15,306 nucleotides of DNA from an uncultured Clostridium sp. (lineage in GTDB: Bacteria; Bacillota; Clostridia; TANB77; CAG-508), in contig CAMMLF010000024.1 in assembly GCA_946497585.1 (NCBI GenBank), forward strand, positions 1 to 15,306, in the 5' to 3' direction. Made by a program: the position numbers and the translations under genes. Numbering within the stretch: the first letter of the stretch is position 1; each line of letters opens with the position of its first letter. The notes beneath the pieces are model-generated. The model searched no databases and was not told the origin of the DNA. It was given only the letters and a program-made list of their open reading frames with translations. This document shows, in pieces, positions 1 to 5,529 of this stretch.

Positions 1-65
1 CCTGAATTTAGTCTTGGATTTCGTGCTGGAATTTAGTTTTACAATTAACCTTTTTCTAAAATTTC

Positions 66-97
66 TTCTACTAGTTTTAATACTAAAACTAGTAGAA
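66..97. promoter_or_regulatory. Perfect 14-bp palindrome, candidate operator
   Basis: The arms TTCTACTAGTTTTA (66-79) and TAAAACTAGTAGAA (84-97) are perfect reverse complements around a 4-nt loop. Neither strand has a U-tract after the hairpin, so it is not a convincing terminator. Its centre lies about 35 bp before the start predicted for the promoter at 102-110, which is where a repressor would cover the -35 region. That role is an inference. It could also be the 3' hairpin of a transcript coming from outside the window. Confidence 0.45.
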
Positions 98-101
98 AAA
101 A

Positions 102-110
102 TGATATAAT
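102..110 (+). promoter_or_regulatory. Extended -10 promoter for the candidate ncRNA
   Basis: TGATATAAT is a perfect TGnTATAAT extended -10 motif, which can work without a good -35. No -35 match is seen at 16-18 bp. Transcription would start near 117, directly before the closing stem of the structured region 120-319. The 13-mer TGATATAATAAAA recurs at 447-459. Confidence 0.5.
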
Positions 111-116
111 AAAAAG

Positions 117-322
117 GATTTGTAGAGGAAACAATATAAATACATTAGCTTTTGGGGGCACTAATTATTTTTTATATTACTTGGAAAATCTTTAGGAAAA
201 TTTTTTCGAATATAAATTAAAGATTACACAATATAGTTTTGTCAAACTATAAAAAATGATTAATTACATTAAAAAATTAAATTATGATTAGGGGTAATCA
301 AAATTAGTTTCCTCTACAAGAT
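117..322 (+). ncRNA. Candidate structured non-coding RNA, class not identified
   Basis: No ORF of useful size lies here. TTGTAGAGGAAAC (120-132) pairs perfectly with GTTTCCTCTACAA (307-319), closing a domain of about 200 nt. Inside are four further helices: 144-148/161-165 with a G-rich loop (GGGGG, 154-158); 187-194/218-225 (AATCTTTA/TAAAGATT); 232-239/244-251 (TATAGTTT, loop TGTC, AAACTATA); and 285-290/295-300 (TGATTA, loop GGGG, TAATCA), extendable by four pairs beyond one mismatch. A promoter motif lies just upstream and an A/T-rich hairpin downstream (348-370). Size and a long closing stem fit several known bacterial RNAs such as 6S or raiA, but I recognise no diagnostic motif of either, and the multi-branched interior does not look like the 6S rod. 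Confidence 0.55.
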
Positions 323-347
323 TAATAACTTAAGTGATTCTTTGCTT

Positions 348-370
348 ATTTGAATAATTTATATTCAAAT
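348..370 (+). terminator. Weak hairpin, possible end of the ncRNA
   Basis: ATTTGAATA (348-356) pairs with TATTCAAAT (362-370) around a 5-nt loop, and the T-rich stretch ATATTTCTTTT follows. The stem is almost all A/T, so termination would be weak. Position, about 30 nt after the closing stem of the candidate RNA, is the main argument. Confidence 0.3.
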
Positions 371-541
371 ATATTTCTTTTGTAAATTAAGAGGGGTTTG
401 TCTTTTGTAGATTAAATTGAGCTTTTATAATTTATGCATCACAACTTGATATAATAAAATATTTAGAAAGGTTGTATGACTATATATTACATTATCTTCC
501 ATAATATGTCAAGAGTTCTATAGTAATTTTTTCCAAAAACT
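371..541. other. Non-coding stretch with a second extended -10 motif
   Basis: No convincing gene lies between the ncRNA hairpin and the Spo0A boxes. TGATATAAT at 447-455 repeats the extended -10 motif seen at 102-110 but has no clear -35. It could start a longer leader for the DUF4364 gene. A 15-codon ORF (476-523) follows AGAAAGG but is too short to accept. Confidence 0.35.
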
Positions 542-571
542 TTTCGACAAAATCTGACAAATTTCGACAAA
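542..571 (-). promoter_or_regulatory. Three adjacent Spo0A (0A) boxes at 10-bp period
   Basis: Read on the minus strand, three consecutive 10-mers align head to tail without gaps: TTTGTCGAAA (562-571), TTTGTCAGAT (552-561) and TTTGTCGAAA (542-551). The outer two contain the full known 0A core TGTCGAA; the middle one keeps TTTGTC only. Tandem boxes one helical turn apart are a known binding arrangement for Spo0A, the master regulator of sporulation, as at the abrB promoter. The array sits about 20 bp before the -35 of the DUF4364 promoter. I infer Spo0A control of that gene; whether it activates or represses cannot be read from the sequence. Confidence 0.65.
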
Positions 572-591
572 CCCGTAATTAAGTTTGCCTG

Positions 592-620
592 TTGAACTTC
601 ATCAACTTTTATGCTATAAT
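592..620 (+). promoter_or_regulatory. Sigma-A promoter of the DUF4364 gene
   Basis: The -35 TTGAAC (592-597), a 17-bp spacer and the -10 TATAAT (615-620) make a near-consensus promoter, strengthened by TG at 612-613 (TGCTATAAT). The predicted start is near 627, giving a leader of about 30 nt with AAGGAG at 640-645. The Spo0A-box array lies immediately upstream. Confidence 0.75.
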
Positions 621-655
621 ATATTCGAAAAAATTATACAAGGAGTTGAAATTAA

Positions 656-1195
656 GTGAAAATTACATCTGATAGTGAAACATTGGCAGAAAACAAAGTT
701 TTAATTTTATATGTATTAGATACTGTTAAAAAGCCAATTACAAATGATGCATTGTATAGCATTGTTAATTCAGCTATTGATTTGAACTACTTCTACTTTC
801 AGCAATTTTTATTAGATTTAATTGAAGTTAAATATGTTGTATGCTATACAAAAGAAACTCAAGATGTATATGAACTTACAGAAGCAGGTAAAAATACTCT
901 AGACCTAACGCTGGATATTTTACCGGGAATTATAAAGTTAAGAGTTGATACTAATTTAAAAAGTAATATAGAAATGTTTGAAAACGCTCAATCCATAGTT
1001 TCTGAGTACACACCTAAAAGCGAAAATGAGTATGAAGTTATCTGTAAAATAGTTGAAGATAATGAAGTCATTTTTGAAATAAAAACTTTTGCTTATTCTA
1101 GGGAACAAGCGCAAAATATTGTTGATAATTGGAAGAAAAATGCTACCAACTTGTACCCACAACTAATAGGTTTGCTAACTAAAAAAGAAAATTAA
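656..1195 (+). CDS. DUF4364 family winged-helix protein
   Basis: The 179-residue product matches my recollection of the DUF4364 family of Firmicutes: an N-terminal SDSETLAENKVLILYVLD block, then ITNDALYSIV and a YFYFQQFLLDLIE helix typical of the family, then a wing-like strand ending YELTEAGKNTL (about residues 72-82). The first 90 residues look like a winged-helix DNA-binding fold; the rest is a mixed alpha/beta domain of unknown role. It is probably a cytoplasmic transcription factor. The start is GTG, 10 nt after AAGGAG (640-645); no better start exists upstream. It has its own promoter (592-620), preceded by Spo0A boxes, so a link to sporulation or stationary phase is plausible. The gene is convergent with proS, separated by a MITE and a hairpin repeat. 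Family assignment is fairly firm; its target genes are unknown. Confidence 0.85.
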   Translation: MKITSDSETLAENKVLILYVLDTVKKPITNDALYSIVNSAIDLNYFYFQQFLLDLIEVKYVVCYTKETQDVYELTEAGKNTLDLTLDILPGIIKLRVDTNLKSNIEMFENAQSIVSEYTPKSENEYEVICKIVEDNEVIFEIKTFAYSREQAQNIVDNWKKNATNLYPQLIGLLTKKEN

Positions 1196-1239
1196 AAAAT
1201 TTATCAAAAGCGAAATTATGCACAGGAAGATACAAATAT

Positions 1240-1425
1240 AAAAGCTGCAATATACTTCTTGACATTTCAGCGAACGGAGCCTCGCTATCCTCGAGACTTG
1301 CTCGAGGTCGCCATGAACTTTCTTCTCATATAAAGGCGAAGTGTAGCGTGCAAGCTAGAGCGAGGTATGAAATGCCGAAGCGACCCGAAGAGTAGAAATG
1401 GGAGAGAATGTATATTGCAGCTTTT
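1240..1425 (+). mobile_element. MITE-like element, copy 1 (186 bp)
   Basis: The ends AAAAGCTGCAATATAC (1240-1255) and GTATATTGCAGCTTTT (1410-1425) are 16-bp perfect terminal inverted repeats. AATAT stands on both sides (1235-1239 and 1426-1430), a possible 5-bp target duplication, though weak in A/T-rich DNA. There is no ORF. The interior is richer in G+C than its surroundings and holds a CCTCGAG/CTCGAGG hairpin (1289-1307). A second copy lies inverted at 5548-5717; the block 1358-1400 is identical to 5573-5615 (43 of 43 bases), while other interior parts differ. This suits a non-autonomous transposable element moved by a transposase elsewhere. No transposase gene is in the window. Confidence 0.75.
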
Positions 1426-1436
1426 AATATTTATTT

Positions 1437-1500
1437 TTTTACTTTTGGGGCGGAGCAAAACGTAAAATATTTTACGAAAAGGACCGTCCCCAATGTAAAA
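1437..1500. repeat. REP-like hairpin, variant with TTTTAC/GTAAAA arms
   Basis: TTTTACTTTTGGGG (1437-1450) pairs with CCCCAATGTAAAA (1488-1500). Inside is a 16-bp perfect palindrome, CGTAAAATATTTTACG (1461-1476), and the core GGACCGTCCCC (1481-1491). The layout and core match the TGTCA-armed repeats at 4182-4292, 5501-5529 and 5741-5827, but both arms differ and still pair. It lies between the convergent ends of the DUF4364 gene and proS. Without a U-tract it is not a classic terminator. Confidence 0.55.
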
Positions 1501-1502
1501 TT

Positions 1503-2777
1503 TTATTTTAATAATTTTTCCTTAATTTTGCTTATTACCATTATTTCTTTTTCACCTGTTTTGGTATTCTCAACTTCTGCTTTTCCATTTTCTACTTTAT
1601 CCCCAAGTATAACCATATATGGAGTTCCAAGTATTTTAGAGTCTTTTATTTTTGCTCCCATTGACATATTTTCTCTATCATCTAAAATTGCTTTTCCCGC
1701 AAAGCTATCATAAAGTTCTTTCGCTTCTTTTACCTTTTCTTCATTATCTAGTTTAGGTATTATTTGAATAGTGTATGGAGCAATTTGTTTAGGCAAAGAT
1801 ATACCTGTAACTGTGCCATTTTCATCTTTTATAACTGAATTTTCATAAATAGCAGCAACTAATCTACTTACTCCTATTCCATAGCAACCCATATAGTATG
1901 GCTTTTGAGTATTGTCTTTGTCTATAAATCCTATATTCATTGAATCTGAATATTTTGTGCCTAATTGGAATATGTGACCTACTTCAATAGCTTTTGTTGT
2001 TTTTAAATTAGATATATCTTCTATTCCATATTCTTCTTTTAGATATTCCTCATAATTCTCTTTTTCAAGAACTTCTGTATTTAAAGCTATTTTTCTAGTT
2101 TCATCATACAATATTGTGTCTTCTCCAATTGGTGACATAAACATAAATTCTTCACTCTTTTTTCCACCCATAGCGCCATTATCTGCAATAACTGGAAGTA
2201 GCTCAATACCAAGTTTTTTTCCTATTTGAATATATGCCTCTCTTACTTTTCTATATGATTCTTCTAGTCCTTTTAAATCTGTATCAAAGCTATATGCATC
2301 CATCATTAGGAATGACCTACCTCTTAGTAAGTATCCCCTTGTTCTAATTTCATTTCTGTACTTTTCACCTATTTGGTAAACTGTAGCAGGCATATGTTTG
2401 TATGATTTTAATTTTTCTGCCATAAATTCTATGCAAGCTTCCTCAGCTGTTGGAGCTAAGCATAAGTCTCCTCTATCTGAGTTTACAACTAACATTGTAC
2501 CATCATTTACATATGTGTCCCATCTACCTGATTTTTTCCAAATAGTATCTGGTTGAAGTGTTGGAAGTTGTATTTCGATACAACCTACTTCATTTAAACA
2601 TTCTCCTATTATTCTTTCTACATTTCTTTTTACAAGCATTGTAGTATTACCATATCCAAATATACCTGTACCATATTGAACCAATTGTCCTGATTGAAGT
2701 AGCATATCTTGTGCTGGATACATTTCATCTAATTTATTTACTCTCATTGTGCCAAGACCGGCTTCTGATAATTTCAT
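1503..2777 (-). CDS. proS: Prolyl-tRNA synthetase lacking the editing insertion domain
   Basis: This class II aminoacyl-tRNA synthetase charges tRNA-Pro with proline in the cytoplasm. Counting from the chosen start (424 residues): motif 1 near 67-76 with P72, TAEE at 110-113, motif 2 from Y140 (YRNEIR) to F164, motif 3 GIGVSR (300-305), and an anticodon-binding domain from about 333. Typical bacterial ProRS has about 570 residues with an INS domain of roughly 180 residues between motifs 2 and 3 that deacylates Ala-tRNA-Pro. Here only about 40 residues (222-262) fill that gap, as in the short alphaproteobacterial form. Editing would then need a separate YbaK/ProXp-type protein. An in-frame ATG exists at 2792, but it has no Shine-Dalgarno sequence; the ATG at 2777 has GGTGA 4 nt upstream, so I prefer it. 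The leader can form alternative hairpins (2790-2860). No T-box is visible. Confidence 0.9.
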   Translation of the reverse strand: MKLSEAGLGTMRVNKLDEMYPAQDMLLQSGQLVQYGTGIFGYGNTTMLVKRNVERIIGECLNEVGCIEIQLPTLQPDTIWKKSGRWDTYVNDGTMLVVNSDRGDLCLAPTAEEACIEFMAEKLKSYKHMPATVYQIGEKYRNEIRTRGYLLRGRSFLMMDAYSFDTDLKGLEESYRKVREAYIQIGKKLGIELLPVIADNGAMGGKKSEEFMFMSPIGEDTILYDETRKIALNTEVLEKENYEEYLKEEYGIEDISNLKTTKAIEVGHIFQLGTKYSDSMNIGFIDKDNTQKPYYMGCYGIGVSRLVAAIYENSVIKDENGTVTGISLPKQIAPYTIQIIPKLDNEEKVKEAKELYDSFAGKAILDDRENMSMGAKIKDSKILGTPYMVILGDKVENGKAEVENTKTGEKEIMVISKIKEKLLK

Positions 2778-2789
2778 AATTTCACCATT

Positions 2790-2860
2790 CATGATTTAAT
2801 TGCATTTTTCAGGCATTTTTAGCACAAAAAATATTTTTATTACTAAATTAAATCATGCCT
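2790..2860 (-). promoter_or_regulatory. proS leader with overlapping alternative hairpins
   Basis: In the mRNA sense, the 5' segment AGGCATGATTTAATT (2860 to 2846) can pair with two later segments. Its CATGATTTAATT part is the exact complement of AATTAAATCATG (2801-2790), 12 pairs that would cover the upstream ATG. Its AGGCAT part is the complement of ATGCCT (2816-2811), 6 pairs. The two pairings share CAT and exclude each other. A translation switch is an inference; a simple repressor-binding inverted repeat is also possible. Confidence 0.3.
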
Positions 2861-2961
2861 TTCTTTTATTTTTGTTTCAATAATTATTTATTAAATAGTA
2901 AACCTTATGTTTTCCTATTAAATACCTTAAGTTTCATAATTAATTAGCTTAAATTTTTAAA

Positions 2962-3639
2962 TTACTTGGTATCGTTACCCTCTTGGGGTTCTGGAGCCTC
3001 CTCATCTTTTTTTGAATTATTATTTTCATTTACTTTATAATTATTTTCTTTGCTCTTATCAGTATTTTCGTCAATATTTTCTTCTTTTTCTAACTCATCA
3101 ATAACAATTTGCCTATTGCTATCAAGCTTATATTTTGGCAATTCTGGTAAGTCTTTAATACTTTTTAGTCCAAACATTTTTAAGAATTCATCTGTTACTC
3201 TATAAGTCATTGGTTTACCAGGCAAATCTGCCTTACCAGCTTGTTCAATTAAATTATATTCTAAAAGTCTATAAATAGAAGCTGATGAATCAACTCCTCT
3301 AATTGTATCAACATCTACCTTAGTTGCTCTGCTATTATATGCAATTATGCTAAGCACTTCAAGTGAAGCCTGCGAAAGTGTAGGCTTTGCTCCTTTGCTT
3401 ATCATTGGATATATATATTCGTGATATTCTTTTTTTGAAGCCAGTTGATATCCATCTTCTACACGTACTATTTCAAGTCCTCTACCTACTAAAGAATACT
3501 CTTGCTCTAACTCCGCTATGCTAGAAATTATTTCATCTGAATTAACTTCTAATAGAGACATAAGTTCTCTTATTTTTACAACTCTTCCAGATGCAAATAA
3601 AATAGCTTCAATTACTCCTTTTAATTTTTCCTTTTCCAT
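2962..3639 (-). CDS. scpB: Chromosome segregation and condensation protein ScpB
   Basis: ScpB is the kleisin-associated winged-helix subunit of the SMC-ScpA-ScpB condensin complex that compacts and separates the chromosome. The 225-residue product shows the family's two winged-helix domains: residues 1-75 begin KLKGVIEAILFASGRVV, and the second (about 85-170) contains LSQASLEVLSIIAYN, IRGVDSSASIYRLLE and GKPMTYRVTDEFL. A tail of about 50 residues rich in Glu, Asn and Lys follows, longer than in most ScpB and probably disordered. A TTG start at 3651 is possible, but the ATG at 3639 has GAGGA 5 nt upstream and is preferred. scpA, usually just before scpB, is not here; the upstream neighbour is a divergent HTH gene. 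The gene has its own strong promoter (3709-3737). Confidence 0.93.
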   Translation of the reverse strand: MEKEKLKGVIEAILFASGRVVKIRELMSLLEVNSDEIISSIAELEQEYSLVGRGLEIVRVEDGYQLASKKEYHEYIYPMISKGAKPTLSQASLEVLSIIAYNSRATKVDVDTIRGVDSSASIYRLLEYNLIEQAGKADLPGKPMTYRVTDEFLKMFGLKSIKDLPELPKYKLDSNRQIVIDELEKEENIDENTDKSKENNYKVNENNNSKKDEEAPEPQEGNDTK

Positions 3640-3708
3640 TTTATTCCTCAAATAAATATTTTTGTAAAACTTTTAAACTATGCGTGTTTTCACATTAGTA
3701 ATGGTCAT

Positions 3709-3737
3709 ATTATATCATTAATTATGCACGTTTGCAA
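3709..3737 (-). promoter_or_regulatory. Sigma-A promoter of scpB
   Basis: On the minus strand, -35 TTGCAA (3737-3732), a 17-bp spacer and -10 TATAAT (3714-3709) with an extended TGA before it form a near-consensus promoter. The start would be near 3702, leaving a leader of about 60 nt before scpB. This supports scpB being transcribed independently of scpA. Confidence 0.75.
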
Positions 3738-3822
3738 GGAATAAATTTTCCTTATTTTTTCACACTGGTGGTAATATTATTTTTATGAATTATTTATATA
3801 ATGTTTTTACATTAGAATTAAT

Positions 3823-3836
3823 TTACATATATGTAA
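3823..3836. promoter_or_regulatory. 14-bp palindrome, candidate operator of the HTH gene
   Basis: TTACATATATGTAA is a perfect palindrome about 50 bp before the HTH start codon. It overlaps a possible -35 TTTACA (3822-3827) that would pair with TAATAC (3846-3851) at an 18-bp spacer; this promoter is weak by sequence. Small HTH repressors often bind such sites to control themselves, which is the inference here. Confidence 0.3.
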
Positions 3837-3884
3837 TATTTTGTCTAATACATATTTTCTTTTATTTAGTAGAAAGGATATTTT

Positions 3885-4154
3885 ATGAATAATTGTGGAA
3901 AATATGAGGACAATCTTAACTTAATTGGTCCAATTATAAGAGAAAAGCGCAAAGAAAAAGGCATATCTTTAGAAACTCTTTCTAATCAACTTTTACTACA
4001 CAACGTAAATATTCCTGTAACAAGCTTGCATAGAATGGAAAATAATCAAAGAACTATTAGAGATTACGAAATTTGTGCGATTGCAGTTGTCCTTAATATT
4101 GATGTTCAAGATTTGTTAAATCCTATAGTAGAAAAATTTAAAAAATCTGAATAA
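3885..4154 (+). CDS. Small XRE-family helix-turn-helix regulator
   Basis: The 89-residue protein is essentially one Cro/C1-type HTH domain (about residues 13-76): IGPIIREKRKEKGISLETLSNQL, then a recognition-helix region VTSLHRMENNQRTI, then a C-terminal helix pair ending LNIDVQDLL. There is no sensor or peptidase domain. It is probably a DNA-binding repressor in the cytoplasm. The start is ATG at 3885, 6 nt after AGAAAGGA. It is divergent from scpB and followed by tandem hairpin repeats, so it is likely transcribed alone. A palindrome at 3823-3836 may be its own operator. Its target genes cannot be told from the sequence. No toxin-like partner is adjacent, so I do not call it an antitoxin. 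Confidence 0.85.
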   Translation: MNNCGKYEDNLNLIGPIIREKRKEKGISLETLSNQLLLHNVNIPVTSLHRMENNQRTIRDYEICAIAVVLNIDVQDLLNPIVEKFKKSE

Positions 4155-4181
4155 CTTTTAACTATGAGGCTGTGCCAATGT

Positions 4182-4320
4182 GTGTCAATGGGGACGTCCC
4201 TTTTTGACACGCCCCATTGACACAAAAGCCCTTGATATCTTCATTTTTTTATGTCAATGGGGACGTCCCTTTTTGACACGCCACACTGACACAAAAGCCC
4301 TTGATATCTTCATTTTTTTA
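4182..4320. repeat. 69-bp tandem duplication carrying a REP-like hairpin
   Basis: Two direct copies, 4183-4251 and 4252-4320, differ at only two positions that I can see. Each carries TGTCAATGGGGACGTCCC, then TTTTTGACAC, then a right arm. In copy 1, GTGTCAATGGGG (4182-4193) pairs perfectly with CCCCATTGACAC (4212-4223). In copy 2 the two changes weaken that outer stem (CCACACTGACAC). GGGACGTCCC (4191-4200) is itself a palindrome. The recent-looking duplication stands between the HTH gene and the small gene at 4391. The end of copy 2 supplies the -35 of the next promoter. Confidence 0.8.
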
Positions 4321-4329
4321 TGATATATT
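4301..4329 (+). promoter_or_regulatory. Promoter of the small gene at 4391
   Basis: -35 TTGATA (4301-4306), a 17-bp spacer and -10 TATATT (4324-4329) with TG at 4321-4322 form a good promoter. The -35 lies in the second 69-bp repeat copy and the -10 in unique DNA just past it. The equivalent position after copy 1 has no -10. The start would be near 4336. Confidence 0.6.
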
Positions 4330-4390
4330 CTTTATAGAAGATAAATAATTTTATTTTAAATAAAAAAATTAATACATGAGGTGGTACAAT

Positions 4391-4570
4391 ATGGTAGAAG
4401 AAAATAATCAAGAAGAACGTAAACCAAAGAAAATTGAAATTGTTAAAGGTAATTCCAAGGATTTAAATATTTCTAATGTAAGAGATAACTTAATTATGGA
4501 AAAGCCTGAAGAAAATCAAAAGCAAAATATTATTATACCCGAAAATGTAAATTCTGAAGATGAAAAATAG
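4391..4570 (+). CDS. Small charged hypothetical protein (59 aa)
   Basis: I do not recognise this protein. It is very rich in Glu, Lys and Asn, with no membrane segment, cysteine or signal peptide, and its short hydrophobic patches (IEIVKGN, NIIIPEN) are set in charged sequence, so it is probably small, soluble and partly disordered. Translation from the ATG at 4376 is possible, but the ATG at 4391 follows GAGGTGG by 6 nt and is preferred. The ribosome site and the promoter at 4301-4329 support a real gene. It is convergent with the ROK kinase: the stop codons are 3 bp apart and a terminator hairpin spans the junction. Confidence 0.6.
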   Translation: MVEENNQEERKPKKIEIVKGNSKDLNISNVRDNLIMEKPEENQKQNIIIPENVNSEDEK

Positions 4571-4595
4571 GGGCTATATTTCAGTTGCCCCTATT
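4566..4595 (-). terminator. Terminator of the ROK kinase gene, inside its 3' end
   Basis: AATAGGGGC (4566-4574) pairs with GCCCCTATT (4587-4595) around a 12-nt loop. Read on the minus strand the stem is followed by a T-run (TATTTTTC), as in an intrinsic terminator. The stem contains the kinase stop codon and its last codons, and also the stop codon of the convergent small gene. On the plus strand no T-run follows, so it ends minus-strand transcripts best. Confidence 0.65.
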
Positions 4596-5485
4596 ATTCC
4601 AGCATCATTTTTTAATTTAGCCGTAACTAACTCTGTTTTTGTATCCTTATTAAATTTTAGTTTATCTAGTTTTTCTTTTAATATCGGTAAAAATATATCA
4701 CAATAATATGAAAAACTACCACCAAAACTTATTGCTTCAGGTTCAAATAGATTAATTATATTTGCTAAACCTATGCTTACATTACTTAAGTATTCATCAA
4801 CAAACTCATTTACATTTTTTTTATTTATATTATCTCTAATAAATTTTTGTACCTCTTCAGCTTCAGTCGTTTCTTCCATATTAAAAGTTCGTATTGACTC
4901 GGCTTTAAATCTTTTCATTGAAGCATAAGTTTCAAAGCATCCATTCTTTCCACAGTTACACTTTTTGCCATTTTTTTCTATTATCATATGGCCAAATTCA
5001 AAACCCGGATTTTGCTTTGGTTCTAACAATTCTCCATCTAAAAACACACTACTACCTACTCCTGTGCCTATGCATAAAAATACACAATCATCATATTGTT
5101 TTAAAGAACCATATTGTTTTTCTGCTAAACCTGCACATTTTCCATCATTTTTTATTTTTACATTTACTTTATATTTATCCTTTAACTTTTCACTCAAGTC
5201 AAACTCTTTTATATGTAAATTTACTAAATTACGAATTTTCCCATTTTTAGGGCTTCCCGGCACAGCAACACCTATTTTAGATATGTCACCATTTGATAGG
5301 TCATTTCTGTCCAACAAAACTGAAATTTCATTTTCTATGATTTCTAAAAGTAAACTTTCGACTCTTTTTTCATCATTAATATTACTTATATTTATATCTC
5401 TACTTTCTTTTGAAATAAGACTACCATTTTTGTCCACTAATCCAGTAGCAACATGGCTTCCTCCAATATCAATTCCAATTTTCAT
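4574..5485 (-). CDS. ROK-family sugar kinase (glucokinase-like)
   Basis: The protein would phosphorylate a hexose, probably glucose, with ATP in the cytoplasm. Counting from the chosen start (303 residues, usual family length): phosphate loop DIGGSH (6-11), catalytic-base region KNDGKCAG with D114, phosphate-2 loop GTGVGSS (140-146), ROK signature EFGHMII (163-169), and zinc site C176-C178-C183 (CNCGKNGC), then GGSF near 255. All key residues are present. The frame stays open to 5530, but that extension is translated repeat DNA (5501-5529); the ATG at 5485 has GGAG 6 nt upstream and begins the conserved MKIGIDIGGS. The substrate is not certain: N-acetylmannosamine, fructose and regulator ROK proteins share these motifs, but there is no DNA-binding domain. 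Transcription stops at the hairpin 4566-4595. Confidence 0.88.
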   Translation of the reverse strand: MKIGIDIGGSHVATGLVDKNGSLISKESRDINISNINDEKRVESLLLEIIENEISVLLDRNDLSNGDISKIGVAVPGSPKNGKIRNLVNLHIKEFDLSEKLKDKYKVNVKIKNDGKCAGLAEKQYGSLKQYDDCVFLCIGTGVGSSVFLDGELLEPKQNPGFEFGHMIIEKNGKKCNCGKNGCFETYASMKRFKAESIRTFNMEETTEAEEVQKFIRDNINKKNVNEFVDEYLSNVSIGLANIINLFEPEAISFGGSFSYYCDIFLPILKEKLDKLKFNKDTKTELVTAKLKNDAGIIGATEI

Positions 5486-5500
5486 AAAATGCTCCTTTTT

Positions 5501-5529
5501 TGTGTCAATGAGGGCGCTCCTTTTTGACA
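5501..5529. repeat. REP-like repeat, single copy upstream of the kinase
   Basis: TGTGTCAATGAGGGCGCTCC followed by TTTTTGACA gives the same TGTCA ... TGACA frame and GGGCGCTCC-type core as the other copies at 4182 and 5741. It lies within the leader of the kinase gene, directly before its ribosome binding site. Confidence 0.65.

Noticed and set aside
476..523. 15-codon ORF after AGAAAGG
   Set aside because: Too short, no conserved feature, and it ends well before the Spo0A boxes; chance is likely in A/T-rich DNA.
1408..1713. 101-codon plus-strand ORF
   Set aside because: It overlaps the MITE end, a hairpin repeat and the antisense of proS; it is a shadow frame.
2778..2961. T-box riboswitch before proS
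   Set aside because: The region is only about 180 bp and has no T-box sequence or terminator/antiterminator pair that I can see.
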